From Protonemura montana (taxonomy: Eukaryota; Arthropoda; Insecta; Plecoptera; Nemouridae): DNA of 64,000 nt. The DNA is taken from NCBI GenBank assembly GCA_947568835.1, contig OX387606.1, positions 18,943,940 to 19,007,939 of the forward strand, written 5' to 3'. Both the position numbers and the translations under genes were made by a program. The notes under the pieces were generated by a model. The model ran no database searches and was not told where the DNA came from. It saw nothing but the letters and a program-made list of their open reading frames with translations. This document shows positions 32,379 to 44,900 of the stretch, piece by piece (positions within the stretch are counted from its first letter, which is position 1; every line of letters begins with the position of its first letter).

Positions 32379-32719
32379 GTAGGCGCAATCCTCATTGGAA
32401 CAATCCTTATCAGAGTAATTCTCGTTAGCTATCCAGCAAAGTGGCGCTGGTCTAATTGAGCCAGTCATTATACCGTGATGATAATTTTTATTATAAAGCT
32501 AACCTTACCTGAAAGAAACTAAAAATCTTACGAGTAAATGTGTTGTAGTAATGATTGCAATCCCTCAAAATTCTTGCAATTTACGTGAAAATTGTGGTCC
32601 AGTAATTGGCTCGGTAATTGGCGCAATATTGCTTTAACGTGTGAGAACCAGTTTGGGTGGCACTTTTTGTTCCTTGCCAACTGTCAAATGCAGACAAATC
32701 AACGACTTTGATGTTTCAG

Positions 32720-32780
32720 GTGGTGACAAGGAAAGCGACAGGAACTGTTGACGTTGCGGAGCGTACGGAAGTTCACTATG
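32720..32780 (+). CDS. sls: sls exon: short linker and branch point for isoforms
   Basis: Acceptor gatgtttcag, donor ATG|GTGAGT, phase 0 in and 1 out. It encodes VVTRKATGTVDVAERTEVHY. Two downstream exons fit its phase: the small exon at 33972 on the way to the giant exon, and the hydrophobic terminal exon at 33062. Confidence 0.83.
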
Positions 32781-33061
32781 GTGAGTTTATCATTCACTTT
32801 TGTCTGCTGGTTGCCAAGATTTTTGCATGGCATGTGAGTGTTAGTGTCATTTCTTAACACCCGTATCAGTAGATTGAATAAACTCACAGAAAGTTATATT
32901 TCCGTTGGTGGTAGGCATGAAAATGTTATGAAATTATGTTGGATTAAATACATTTTTTCATATTTTCTCTGAGAAGTGTTCAAATGTAAACGCATTCCAA
33001 GTAGTACCTGTGTTTTTGTGTAGAGTTGTGAAGCATGGTTGTTGTTTGAATTTCTTCTCAG

Positions 33062-33243
33062 CCTCCTCCAGCCAAGCTCTGTCGCGACCACGTACCTCCC
33101 CACTCTGCCAAGCAGACTGGTTCCCCGACGAGAAGACCCTCCAGCCCGAGTACATCGTGTTTGCTGTGCTCTGTGCCCTGTTTATTAATATTGTAGCATG
33201 GCTTGTAGGAATAGTGTTCTCATTCCAAACCGATGAACTGTGA
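33062..33243 (+). CDS. sls: Alternative terminal exon with C-terminal transmembrane helix
   Basis: Acceptor gaatttcttctcag, phase 1, matching the exon ending at 32780. It reads ASSSQALSRPRTSPLCQADW, FPDEKTLQPE, then a 25-residue hydrophobic helix (YIVFAVLCALFINIVAW, LVGIVFSF) and ends QTDEL with TGA at 33241-33243. The first half has GC-rich third positions set in AT-rich intron DNA, a clear coding signature. An AATAAA follows at 33351. Known Sls is soluble, so this would be a tail-anchored isoform stopping before the giant exon. The splice choice is predicted from sequence only. Intron continues to 33971 in the long isoform. Confidence 0.68.
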
Positions 33244-33350
33244 TCAAACGTGACCTTTCCGCAAGGATGTTTTTACTAATTTCGTATTTTATTTCTGTTG
33301 TCAATGTTGTGATATTAATGTAATTGTTTGTTTACTAGATATTATAAAGA

Positions 33351-33356
33351 AATAAA
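33351..33356 (+). terminator. Poly(A) signal for the membrane-tail isoform
   Basis: AATAAA 108 bases after the TGA, followed by T- and GT-rich sequence. Good spacing for a short 3' UTR. Confidence 0.6.
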
Positions 33357-33429
33357 ATATGTTTTTAATTGTGTGTTGATTAATACTAGTTTTTATTTTT
33401 GTTGTCATTAACTTTTAATTGTATTATTA

Positions 33430-33446
33430 AAAAAAAAAAAAAAAAT
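33430..33446. repeat. Poly-A run
   Basis: About 17 A in a row inside the intron, downstream of the proposed poly(A) site. Confidence 0.7.
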
Positions 33447-33796
33447 CTTGTGTTTTGATTTGTTGTGTTTAACCAATTATTGTTTTGACGACAGGCCCTG
33501 ACGGAACTAGCCTAATGGCTTCGGTGAATGAGTGGGTGATGTGTTGATAATGATGTGGATGTGGATGATGACAAACCTAACCTAGCCTAGAAAGCAAGAA
33601 AAAATCCAGGAGCCTGAACTGGGCATGAGTATATTGAAGAGCACCAAGGGCTTACATTGGCCTTACGTCTCTTACGAAGGTCAACAACAGGATTCCTCTA
33701 CTAATCCATGCTGTCGAGAGGTTGATAAGCAAAGCGAGTGAAGTACTAACTATCAACCCTTCAACCTCAAACAAAAGTGGCCATGCGTAGGATATG

Positions 33797-33843
33797 ATGG
33801 TCTCCCATACAACACCTGACGCAATTCAATGTTGCTTAACCCA
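33797..33843 (-). pseudogene. 5S-rRNA-like fragment
   Basis: On the minus strand GTTAAGCAACATTG and GTATGGGAGACCATC match the conserved 3' half of 5S rRNA (GTTAAGCAACGT ... GGATGGGAGACCGC) with several changes. It is probably a remnant of a 5S-derived SINE or a 5S pseudogene. I could not define ends or target duplications. Confidence 0.4.
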
Positions 33844-33971
33844 TTTGAAAACCCATGTGAAATACGCCAAACCGTTCGGAGTTTTCTCAAGTCATTCCAC
33901 CCTATATTCATATTGTGCTAATTGACTTTTTGTTTGATTTGTCGATTTGACACACTACGATTTTCTTACAG

Positions 33972-34034
33972 AAAAGAGGAAGTCTACCAAGAAAACTAGA
34001 GTTGTTAAATCAAGCGCCGAGGCGGAAACACAAG
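33972..34034 (+). CDS. sls: sls exon: basic micro-exon
   Basis: Acceptor gattttcttacag, donor CAAG|GTAGGA, phase 1 at both ends (63 bases). It encodes EKRKSTKKTRVVKSSAEAET. The symmetric phase would allow skipping. It leads into the giant exon. Confidence 0.78.
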
Positions 34035-35952
34035 GTAGGATGCAAGACGATTAACTCTTCTTCTGTTCTTTATTCTACATATATTTATTTTGATTCCGTC
34101 CCTCAATTATAAATTTGTATTATAAAAATCTTGATAGAAACGTATGAAACATAAGTTGTTCCATGTTTCAAAACGTAAAACAATTAAGTCACTAGAAAGA
34201 CATATTTTTTCAAGTCACATGCCCGATATCGTATTGTATTATTTTTCTGTTGTTGTATTGCCAGCTATGAACTTTTCTCGTAGAACTGTATTAGAACATG
34301 TTTCTCTGTCTAGCGTTGTGTAGATAGATAGATGTTGGTAGAGACTTGAACATAACTCGAACTGTTGACATGAAAATGTGCTCCCCTTGAACAGTAACCG
34401 GCTAGAATATGCCACAGTGTAGACTAGACCCTCAAATGTTGCCTGAATTTACTAACGGTTGGAGAATTTCAACAATTCATAATCTTTAATTAATAATGTC
34501 ACATGTTTTATGCTGTATCTTGCAAGGCTCTCTATATTTTTATTTCAGTTGCTATCATTAATTTTTCTCTAGCTTAGGCTATCATTTATCATTAATTGAT
34601 CTAGATGTGATCTTGTCTAGATATTTAATCCAATTGATTGTTCGTATGAACTTCTGGTTTGACCTGAACTCGAAACACAAATGATTCATACACTGGCTTA
34701 TCAATGTAACAAACACACATCTTGCTATAGCTTTTCTGTTTTGTGTTCACTTGATTCGCAACTTTGCTTTCGTGATTTTATTTTTGCAAGCTGCAAATTT
34801 ACTTGACGCGCTTACTAAGTAACAACCGAGGTGAGTTCTCTGGCCTGGGTTAAGTTTGATGAACGCTGTTTTATGTGATACTCCGTCTGTCTCAACAACT
34901 CCTCAGCCAAACCTCCTGCCCGCTCGACAGCTTCCGTGCTTCGATTTTCTTTCCTCATATTTTCTTTCTTCTATCAAATGTGCGATTCTAGTAAGACACA
35001 TTTTGTATCATTTTTTGCCGTTCTTCGGAATGTTCTTGATTTTTTGTAGTATTTTTCTTCTCAATAAAAGAGACTTTTTTTCTTTCTCTGTTATACTTTT
35101 TAACATAAGCAGATAACAATTTCATTTTCTCAAGCCATTAACTCATTTTTTTGTGGCTTATTGCTTTTGCTGTGATTGCTTAGTGAAATTCTTATCTGCA
35201 TTCTTTTCTGTTGTGCTGTCTACCTCCAAATAATCTTTCATTTATTCGATTTTTTTTCTTTCTTCTTTCTATCTATCTGTTTGCCTATCTATCTAACTTT
35301 CTTACAGTCTTTTTCTCTGTCTTCCTTTCTTTTAGTCACTTTTTTTAGTATAGATTCTATCCCAGTAGGTAGGTTCATTCTAATAGTTTACTTACTTCCC
35401 TCTAAATTAATTTTTACTCAAAATATCGATTTTAACCACTCTTCTTAAGTTTTCTTTCACTTATTCTTTCCTCTCCTGGTCCATACTCCTAATCCATACT
35501 CCATTGTTCTTTATACAGATTTCTTTGCAGCTCTCACTTCTATCATCTCACTTGACACAAACCATCTCTTGAAGCAATCTGTCTTTCTTTCACTTTCACA
35601 AACTTCTTACCTACTCTTACTCTCACTCTCTCTCTCTCTGTACCATGCAACAATAACGCTAGGTATCATGCAACGCTTACATTCTTGAAACTAAATCCAA
35701 ACTGCACTTATCCTTACATAGAAATGAAATGTTTTACTTTGACGTTTACTCACAATGGTTTGAAACTCGCTTATATACAAAGTCATCAGAAAACGATTGA
35801 CCCATCGCAGTAACCAATCACGCTGGACAATAACGAGAGATGCACCTTGATCGCTTTACATGCATGACGAAAGCAAGCACCAATATTACCAACAAATAAC
35901 ACTGACCATGCTAAATGAACAGTTGAAGTGACACGATTATACACTTCCACAG
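34035..35952 (+). other. Intron, 1.9 kb, T-rich
   Basis: 34,950-35,480 is strongly T/C-rich on this strand. A short CT repeat lies at about 35625-35639. A possible 40-base exon at 34791 has an in-frame stop and was discarded. No other element seen. Confidence 0.65.
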
Positions 35953-38900
35953 AAACGCTGGAGGACACAGAACAACGAACAGCATCTAGGACTGCTGACG
36001 TCACACAACAACACACACAGGTAGAAGAGGAGGGCGTTACGATAACAGAGTTGCCGCTAGACGAGAAGGTAGTGACAGTAGTCGAGCAATCGCTGGCGAT
36101 CGTCACACAACCGACTGACGAAACAGTCGTTAAGACAAGGGATGAGCAAGAAGAGCGCGTCGAGGAGGAGTTGATTATCGTTGAGAAAAAGGGGGTACTG
36201 AAGCGACAGAAAGTTAAGAAGGTAGTTAAAGAGGAATCAGAGGAGGAAGTTGAAGTTGAGATAGAGATAGTGGGTGGTGGGAAGAGAATCGTTAGAAAGA
36301 CTTTGAGGGCCCAACGTCCCGACACAGAGGAAGAGGTCGTCGATGAAGAGTACACGGAAGAATTGAAGCCATTCCCAGACGCATCAATGAAAGGATTACC
36401 CCTTATTAGCACCCCGATGCAAGTCGGTGAGACCATCCCGTCGGCGGCGGTCGCTCGGCTGCCCGCCGACAGGGCAATGCAGGAGCACGTCACAGTGAGT
36501 CTGATCACGCACTCGGCCGTGTCCGAACAAGAGGTGCGCGTCGAGGAGAGAGAGCGAGACAGTCTGCAAGGGGTGAAACCCGAGGGCGTCAGGGCAGAGC
36601 GGCGTTTGGACACCGTGGAACCCTACCAGGTGACCGAGCCTGACGTGCAAAACAGAACAGGGGAGTTCGACACGACCTTCAAGCCGCAGGTGTTTGAGGC
36701 AAGCAAGAGCATTTCCACGCGGGAAGGCATCATCGTCAGCGAGACGAGGCCAGACCACAAGATGGGAGTCGTGGAGCAAACGCAATTGCAGCGTACGCAG
36801 GCTACGATGTCGCTCACCTTAAAGGAAGCGACATTCGTCACCGAAACAGAGGTGTCCACCAGGGAGGGCGACATGCGCTTGGAGAAATCACCGGCCAAGT
36901 ATCACGCCGAGAAGAACATCGTCCCTCAGGAAGGAATCACTGTCACCGAAGTGCACGAGGGACAATCTGAGGACCGATTGGAGTCGATGTCAAAGCCGAC
37001 GCCGGTGAAGCCGAGGTTCGAAATACCGTCGGCAGAGTCGCTAGTGGTAAGCGAAGTGTTCGCAGAAATAAAGCCAGGCAAATACTATCCAGAGCTTTTC
37101 GTAGCAACTGAGGTAGCCACAAAGTCCGTTACCACGCAGCAGCAAGTCACTACGCAGGTTATGAACGCTCCCGAAAAGGAAGGAGAATACGTTCCCGGAC
37201 GGTTGCCTCCTTCACAGAACGCTGGCTTTGGTATTACTCCCGGAGAATCACTGGAAGTCTCCGAGCTGAGAGTGCAAGAAAAGGAGAGTGAACTTTTAGC
37301 CCAACGTAAACCAGACTTGTCTAGGGCAACTCGCGACATCACGCTGGTGGAAGGGGTGAGCGTCAGCACCATAGACGCTCAGCTGCACGAGCAGGATGTA
37401 AACGCGATCGTCAAGGACGAACGCACGGCCGACGTACAATTCTCGGAGAAAGAATCCTTCGTGATCGTCGAGACGACCACGTCAGAGCGCGAAGGGGTGT
37501 ACAACCCCGGAGACAAACCACTAGTAAAACACGCCGGCACGTCGATTTCTTGTCTCGAGACTTCTGATGTGTCAGAGTCTCTGATCCAGGAGTCAGAGGG
37601 CGAGTTGATTCCAATGAAAACCCCGACAAGCGCGTTGGCTGAACGGACTATAAAACCTGACGAGTCCATCGCAGTCTCGGAGACCGTGCCAGTAGATCAC
37701 CCCTCCGAGTTCACCGAAACACTCCGCTATCGCACCGACGAGGCTGTCAGAGTTTTCGAAACGCAAGAAGCTAAGCAGATAACGGTCACGCATACTCAAG
37801 ACAAGGAGGCTTTGATGGCCGACACAGACAAGCCGCAGGTGTGCAAGGTGGAAGCAGGATTCAGACCGCAAGAAGGTATCAACGTCACGCACACGCAGTT
37901 CGTGGAGACCGAGGGCGACTTTCCCGTGTACGACTTGCCCGAATCACACAAAGGCAAGCACGTTCCTGCCGGTCAGGTGCATTCGATAGAGATCAGTGAG
38001 ACGCTTCCCGAAGGATTTGCCAGCCACCTCAAGGAAATCACTCCTCAATCGGGCTTGGCTAGGGTCGGACAAGAAATGTTCCAGGAGACAATCGTAGAGG
38101 AGACCGTTATTGGAGAGGGGTTGGCAAAGTACACAACTGGTGCCAAGCCTGACCAAAAGGTGGCAGATGTGACCGTGTTGCACGAAGAAGGCATAAGCGT
38201 GACAGAGGTGATTACCGAAGACAAGGAAGACAAATACCTGCGCCCAGAAGGCCCAAGCGAATGCTTTGCGTCCTCTGATATCTCCCCACAAAAGGTGGCC
38301 GTCAAGTCGGAAGTGCAACCTGAATCAGTGGCTGCCCAGCTGGTCGAGGCCGCCCCGGTCGTGGGCGTAGCCAAGTCAGAGACGTCACCGCTGGAGAGCT
38401 TGCTCGTTTCGCTGGCGCATCTAGTGGAGAAGGAAGGCAAATTCAGCACCGACGCGCCGTCCATTCGCCAAGCCAACGTGGAACTCGGCGACGAAATGAC
38501 AGGACTCACGGTGACGCAGATCGTCGCGCACGACCGCGAGACCGAGTACCTGAGTCAAGTGGCGCCGAAACAGATGACAGCTACGTCCAGCGTACCCAGC
38601 CAGGACGTGGCCATCAAGACCGAGACGCTGTTCGAGCTCAACGTCGGCCAGCTGATTCATGAGACCCCCCTGCTAGGGAGGGCAAAGAGAGACAATGAGC
38701 CACTGCAAGAGCTAGTCGTCACCGAGACCGCAATTACCGAAACCGAAAAGGAGTGGACCAAAGATTTCAAACCCGAACAACAGCGCGCCGGCGTGACCAT
38801 CGACGGCGGGCAAGGAATCTCGATCACGGAGATCGTGGCCGACCACAAAGAAGCTCTACTCGAATCGTTGGAGATGCCAAAACACCGGAAGGCGATGATG

Positions 38901-41900
38901 GAGTTCTTGAGCCAGGAGGTCGCGCAAAAAGAAGAGGTCGTGATCGACTCTCAAGTGGGCGATTGGAAGAGACAGTCGCCAGTGAAGGAGACTGCGCGAC
39001 GGGAGCAGGATGGTCTCGAGTGCGCGGTCCTCACGCAGCCTGCTATAGGCGAGACAGAGGGCGAGTACACAGGGGCGTTCAAACCCGACCAGAAGCAAGC
39101 CGGTGTCGTCTTCGAGCAGACCGAAGTTCTAAATGTGATGCAAGTGGAAATTGTGGACCACGAACAACCGTTGGTGGTGCAAGAAGTGCCTAAGTTGAGG
39201 AAAGCGACGTCTGACGTCAGCGGCAAGAATGTGGCACAAATGGCGGAGGTGATTACCGACTCAAGCGTCGAAGAAATCCAGCCGCTGAAACCGCAGATGG
39301 CGGCAGCAAAGTCAGGTCAGATTCCTTTCGAGGGAATCGTTCGTAGCGAAACACAGATCCGCGAGAGCGAAGGTCTCTACCATCCAGACGCCAAACCGGA
39401 AACAAAGACGGCTCAGTCTGCGTTCGAAGAGGGACAGGGTATCACGGTCACGATGATCACAGTAGAAGACAGAGAGCAAAGTTTGGTGACGCCCGATGCG
39501 CCAAAATCCAGACGAGCGCAGGCCGAAGTTCTCGGTCACGAGGTGGCCGAGAAGTCGGAGGTGATCATTGAGAGCAGCGTGTCAAAGCTTGACCGAGAGT
39601 CCCCGGTTCGAGGCCAGGCCGTGGCTGAGCAGCTGCCTTACCAGAGCATCATCCTCTCCGAGACGGCGCCCGGCGAGCGCGAGGGAGAGTTCTGTGGGCT
39701 TTTCAAGCCGGACACGAAGAGTGCAGAGGTTACCTTCGAAGAGGGCACAGGAGTCACTGTAACCGAGGTGTTTTCCGACGACAAAGAGGACAGATACACC
39801 TCGCCAGACAAACCGGAAGCACGGTTTGCGAGACCAGACATATCTGGTCAAGAAGTCGCCCAGAAGAGCGAAGTGGTGTCCGAAAGTACGACTGGAGACG
39901 TGGTCGTCGAGACGCCGACGAGTGCACAGGCGAGTTCCGAGCAGTTGACGTTCGACAGCGTGATCGCCACCGAAGCGACTGTTCGCGAGCGTGAAGGGCA
40001 ATTCAAGGACAAGTTCAAGGCCGATGCGTTCAGCGCCGAGATGTCATTCGTGGAGGGTCGTAGCCTGACGGTCACTCAAGTCACGCTCGACGACAAGGAG
40101 ACGAACTACGAGACCCCGGCGCTGCCCAAAGAGCGAGTGGCTCGGCCTGACGTCACGGGCCAGGAGGTTGCCGAGAAGACGGAAGTCGTGACAGACTTCG
40201 GCGTCGGCGCGCTGACTCATGAGACGGTGACGACTGCGTTTGCGCTTCCCGAACAGACACCCTTCGAAAGCGTCATTCACATACAGGCCACCGTACGGGA
40301 GAGTGAAGGCGAGTTCAACAAGTTGGCAAGACCTGAATCGAAGCTCGCCGACCTTGTATTCGAGGAGGGAAAGAGTGTGACTGTGACGTCTGTGACCACC
40401 GAAGACCGAGAGAGCGAGCTGGTAACGCCGGCGAGGCCGAAAGAACGACTTGCCAGGCCTGATCTTATTGGCCACGAAGTCGCCGAGAAAACAGAAGTTG
40501 TTGTTGATTCGTCGGTGAAAGAGTTTTCCGAAGAAGCTCCCTCATTGGCTCGCGCTTTGGCAGAACAGTCTACGTTTGAAAGTGTGACGCTTGCGCAAGC
40601 CGAGGTCCGTGAACGGGAGGGTGACCTCGCCGGAGACAAGAAGCCAGACACTCGACGCGCGGAGCTGGAGTTTGAAACCAGGCAGAGCGTTAGCGTATCG
40701 CAAGTCACTCTCGGCGACAAGGAGGTCAAGTACCAATCACCTGAGCTGCCTAAGGAGAGGAAAGCTCTGCCGGACATCACCGACAGCCAGGATGTGGCGG
40801 TCCAATCTCAGGTCACGCCGGAGCAAGCGTTCGGCAAACTTGTCGACGCAGCGCCGAACCTGGAACAAGCGCGACCCGGACAGGAAACGCTGCGATGCGT
40901 CGTCGTGTCCGAGGGACTGGCGCAGGAACACGAAGCTGAGTTCACGGGCAAGTTCAAACCGAGCACGAAGACCGCCGACGTGTTCATCGAAGAAGGCAAG
41001 AAGGTGCAGTCAGTCACGCAGGTATTCGCGGGCGACAAGGAAGGCACATTCAACAACCCCGAGATGCCCTCAGGAAGGAATGCGCAGCCAGAAATCACTG
41101 GGCGAGAAGTTGCAGAAAAAACAGAAGTGCTGACAGAAATATGTGTTGGGGAGGTGGCGAGGGTGTCTGCACAGCAGATAACTGCTAATTTGGAGCAAGT
41201 TCCATTCGAAAGTATAATTTCTACGCAAGCAACAATCAGAGAAAGCGAGCAGGAGCTGAAGACCCAACTTACAATGATATCAAAAACCGCCGAAGTGCGG
41301 ATCGACGAAGGAAGGAGCATAACAGTGACACAAGTCACCGCCGAAGACAAAGAGGAATCGTACGTCACTCCCGAGATGCCGCAAGGCCGCGTGGCGCTGC
41401 CGGAAGTACTTGGCAAAGAGGTCGCCTCGAAGACCGAAGTGCTGACCGAACAAAATGTCGGTCTCATTTCGTACGAGACGCCCGCGTCAGCCACCGCCAA
41501 GTCGGAGTCAGTGCCCTTCGAGGGGCTAGTGCAGACGCAGGCGACGGTGCGCGAACGAGAGGAAGAGTTTTCCGGCGCTTTCAAGCCCACGTCGAAGAGT
41601 GCTGATGTCACGTTCGAAGAGGGAAGAGGTGTGACGATAACGGAGGTCGTGTCGGAAGACAGGGAGGAGAAATACGTGTCGCCGGAAGTGCCGACTGGAA
41701 AGTTAGCGCAGTCCGACATTTCGGGACAGGAAGTAGCACAAAAGTCAGAAGTGCTGACGGAAATGTGTGTCGGTGAGGTGACTTTGGAGAAAGCGCAGCC
41801 CAGCAAGGCGAACCTAGAACAAGTGCCTTTCGAAAGCATCGTGCAGTCGCAAGCGAATGTACGCGAGAGCGAGATCGAATTTACAGGCAAAGTGCAGCTC

Positions 41901-44900
41901 GTAACAAAGAGTGCCGAGGTGATATTCGAGGAGGGGCGCAGCGTGAACGTTACTCAGGTCACTGTCGATCATAAAGAAGGGACCTTGCAGGCGCTAGACC
42001 TGCCCAAAGAGAGGAAAGCTCAGCCTGAAATCATCAGCCAGGAGTCAGTTCAGACCAGCCAAGTGCTGGCTGAATCGCACGTCGGTCAAGTAGATCGTGT
42101 CTCTCCGACTCGAGAGCAGGCGTTACCTGGACGAGAGCCTTTGGAGAGTCTGATTGTGTCGCAAGGAAATGTCCAAGAACACGAAGGAACGTTCGAAGGC
42201 GCTTTTAAGCCGACCGGTAAAAATGTCGACGTAGTGTTCGAAGAAAGCAAGGTTGTCACGGTTTCCGAAGTAACCACGCAAGACAAGGAGGGAATATTTG
42301 TGACGCCCGAAGGTCCGAAAGAGAGGAGAGCTATGCCCGACATCAACTCCCAGGAAGTCGCTGAGAAGACCGAAGTGCTGACCGAGTTTGGAATTGGTCA
42401 GGTTACACATGAGACGCCAATCACTGCTCATGCCAAGCCGGAACAGCTCACGCTGGAGAGTGTCATTCAAACGCAACCAACCGTGAGCGAACGGGAAGGC
42501 CACTTTGAGGGACTTTTCAAGCCGGAAACCAAGAGCGCCGAGCTAACTTTCGAGGATGCTAATAAGGGGGTGACGACGACACAAGTCGTGCCTGAAGACA
42601 AAGAGGGAATTTACGTCGGCGCTGAGAGGCCCAAAGAGCGAATCGCTCGCCCTGAGATCACGGGACAAGAGGTTGTCCAGCAAACCGAGACGCTGACTAA
42701 TCTTGCGACAGGCAAGATGGCGGACGTTCAGCCAACCACGGGCCAGGCAAGCTTGGAACAGCTTCCGTACGAGAGCATCGTCCTCACGGAGCCGTCGATC
42801 CAAGAAAGTGAAGGCGTTTTTAAATCAACAACGCGCCCCGACTCAACAAGCGCCGAGTTCTCATTCCAAGAGACTCGAAGCATCAACGTGACCGAAGTCA
42901 TGGTTCAAGACAAAGAAGGCGATAAAGTCATCATTGGCGTCGCCAAGGAAGGTGTCGCGCGACCGGACGTTGTAGAGCGGGAGGTGGCCCTCAAGTCGGA
43001 GACGATTGCAGAGAGTGGGTTAGGATCTTTAGACATCGACACGCCAGTCGCAGGGGTAGCCAGACATTCGGTTAGTCAGCATCACGGGGTGCTCGTCACG
43101 GACGTGGAGACTACTGGAGAGATCGAAGCGCAGCTGCCGGACATGATTAAGCCGGAAAAGAAGAACGTCAAGATCGCATTCGAGGAAAGGGAGAAGCTTC
43201 TCGTGACGCAGATCCAGCCCGAAGACCGAGAGGGTGAGTACACTGCACCCGCGAGTAGAGACGTGCAAGTCGGCACCGTTCTGTTTGACGCGTTGTGCGC
43301 GGTCGTGCGAGAGGAGACAGTCGCGGGTGCGAGCATTCAGGACTTGGCCGAGAGTCACGACGAGGCTACCCGGCAACGCGCTAGCTTAGCTCGATCCGAA
43401 GTGCGGGGGGCGGTCGTAGTGTCGGAGACGACGTCAAACGAACGCGAGGGAAGGTACGAACAGTTGTTGCCGGAGACAAAGAGCGCGGGTGTCGACTTCG
43501 AAGGCGCGAAAAGCGGGGTGGAAGTGTGGGTAACGAGACTCCATGACACTGAAACGGAGTTTGTGGTAGAACATGTAGATTCTAGGCGTGCATCGGCAGG
43601 ATTCGTGCAAGTTAGGTCGACTTTAGTGGAGGAAACGAGGTCGGAGGAGCTCTTAGGTAAGGTAGACAAGTTGCAGCGTAACGAACATACTGTACAGGTT
43701 AGTCAGGATGTGCAGGAGGGGGTTACGGTAATTGAAGCTGGGGTTACTGAACACGAAACAGATTACGACAAAAATACTTTCAAATTCAGCACAAAAACAG
43801 CTTCGGTATCTTTAACAGAAAGTAAAAGCGTTACCGTTAGGGAGACAATAACACAACAAACTACCGACGACCTGTCACTCTCCTTGAACGCACTCACTGA
43901 ACAAGCTAGGTCTGACATTATCACAAGTGACGCAGCTTTGGTGACACAAACTGTCATCGGGGACTCGGTAGATTCGCTGTCTGTTGAAGAACTGAAAACA
44001 GGACGATCAGCAACTGCTGAAATTACACCTCAGCAAGCTCTTGTCACTTTTGAGGTTTCTCCTCAGCAAGACACTGAACACATAAGCAAAGCTTTAGAGT
44101 CAAAGAAGTCGCAAGCAGAATGCATCATAGAGGCTACCCGATTGGTGGCTGCTGTCGAAGAATCATCGACTCAAGAAGGAATCGGTGAATTTAGTGCAGA
44201 AAAAATATCCGGTGTCCAAGTGTCCTCAGATATAATTCTCAAACAGGTGGCCATGACGCAAGATTTAAGGGTCGAGGAGAGCTTAGATAAACTTGAGATT
44301 TTAAAACGCGATGAGCTTCAAGCGTTGTCTAGCTTTATATCCAGAGAAGTCGCTGTAACAGAAGAGCAGCACACAGAACAAGACATCTCTAACTTGGCCG
44401 TGACAGCTTTGCAGTCTAAGACTCAGGCAAGCGTTGAGTTCATCACCAGCCAATCGGTGGTCACTAAAACAGTGGACACGCACCAAAACACTGTTGAGAT
44501 CGTCGACGATGATAGAGTCAAAGAGGAGCATGCTCACAGGGAGATTATGATGAGAGAGGCTGCAATCACCGAGCACATTCTCGCCGATCAAGATGTCTCG
44601 GATCTGTTGCTCAAAGTCTCCGACAAGCTGAAAGAAATCAGGGCGACCCCCGAAGTTGTGACTCGGGAAATTGCAATCACAGAGCAACCACTGCCGCATC
44701 AGAAAGCCGAGGACTTTTTCACGGCCAAACAAAAGCTGGCTGTCGCCAAACCAGACGTCTCGTCTATCGAAGTCGCTCTGGTAGAAGAACAACGTTCCGA
44801 GATGGACGTTACTCTCATGACCACGTTTAAAGCAGGTAAGCATGAAACAGCCAGTTCTTCTCTGGCCACGCGTGAAGCTCTCATCACGGAGGAAATCAAA

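Noticed and set aside
34791-34830. Possible 40-base exon with donor CGAG|GTGAGT
   Set aside because: In the required phase it contains TAA, so it cannot be a coding cassette.
35786-36613. 275-codon open frame on the minus strand at the start of the giant exon
   Set aside because: Ser/Thr/Val-rich antisense of the acidic and basic repeat coding. The sense frame is clearly the real one.
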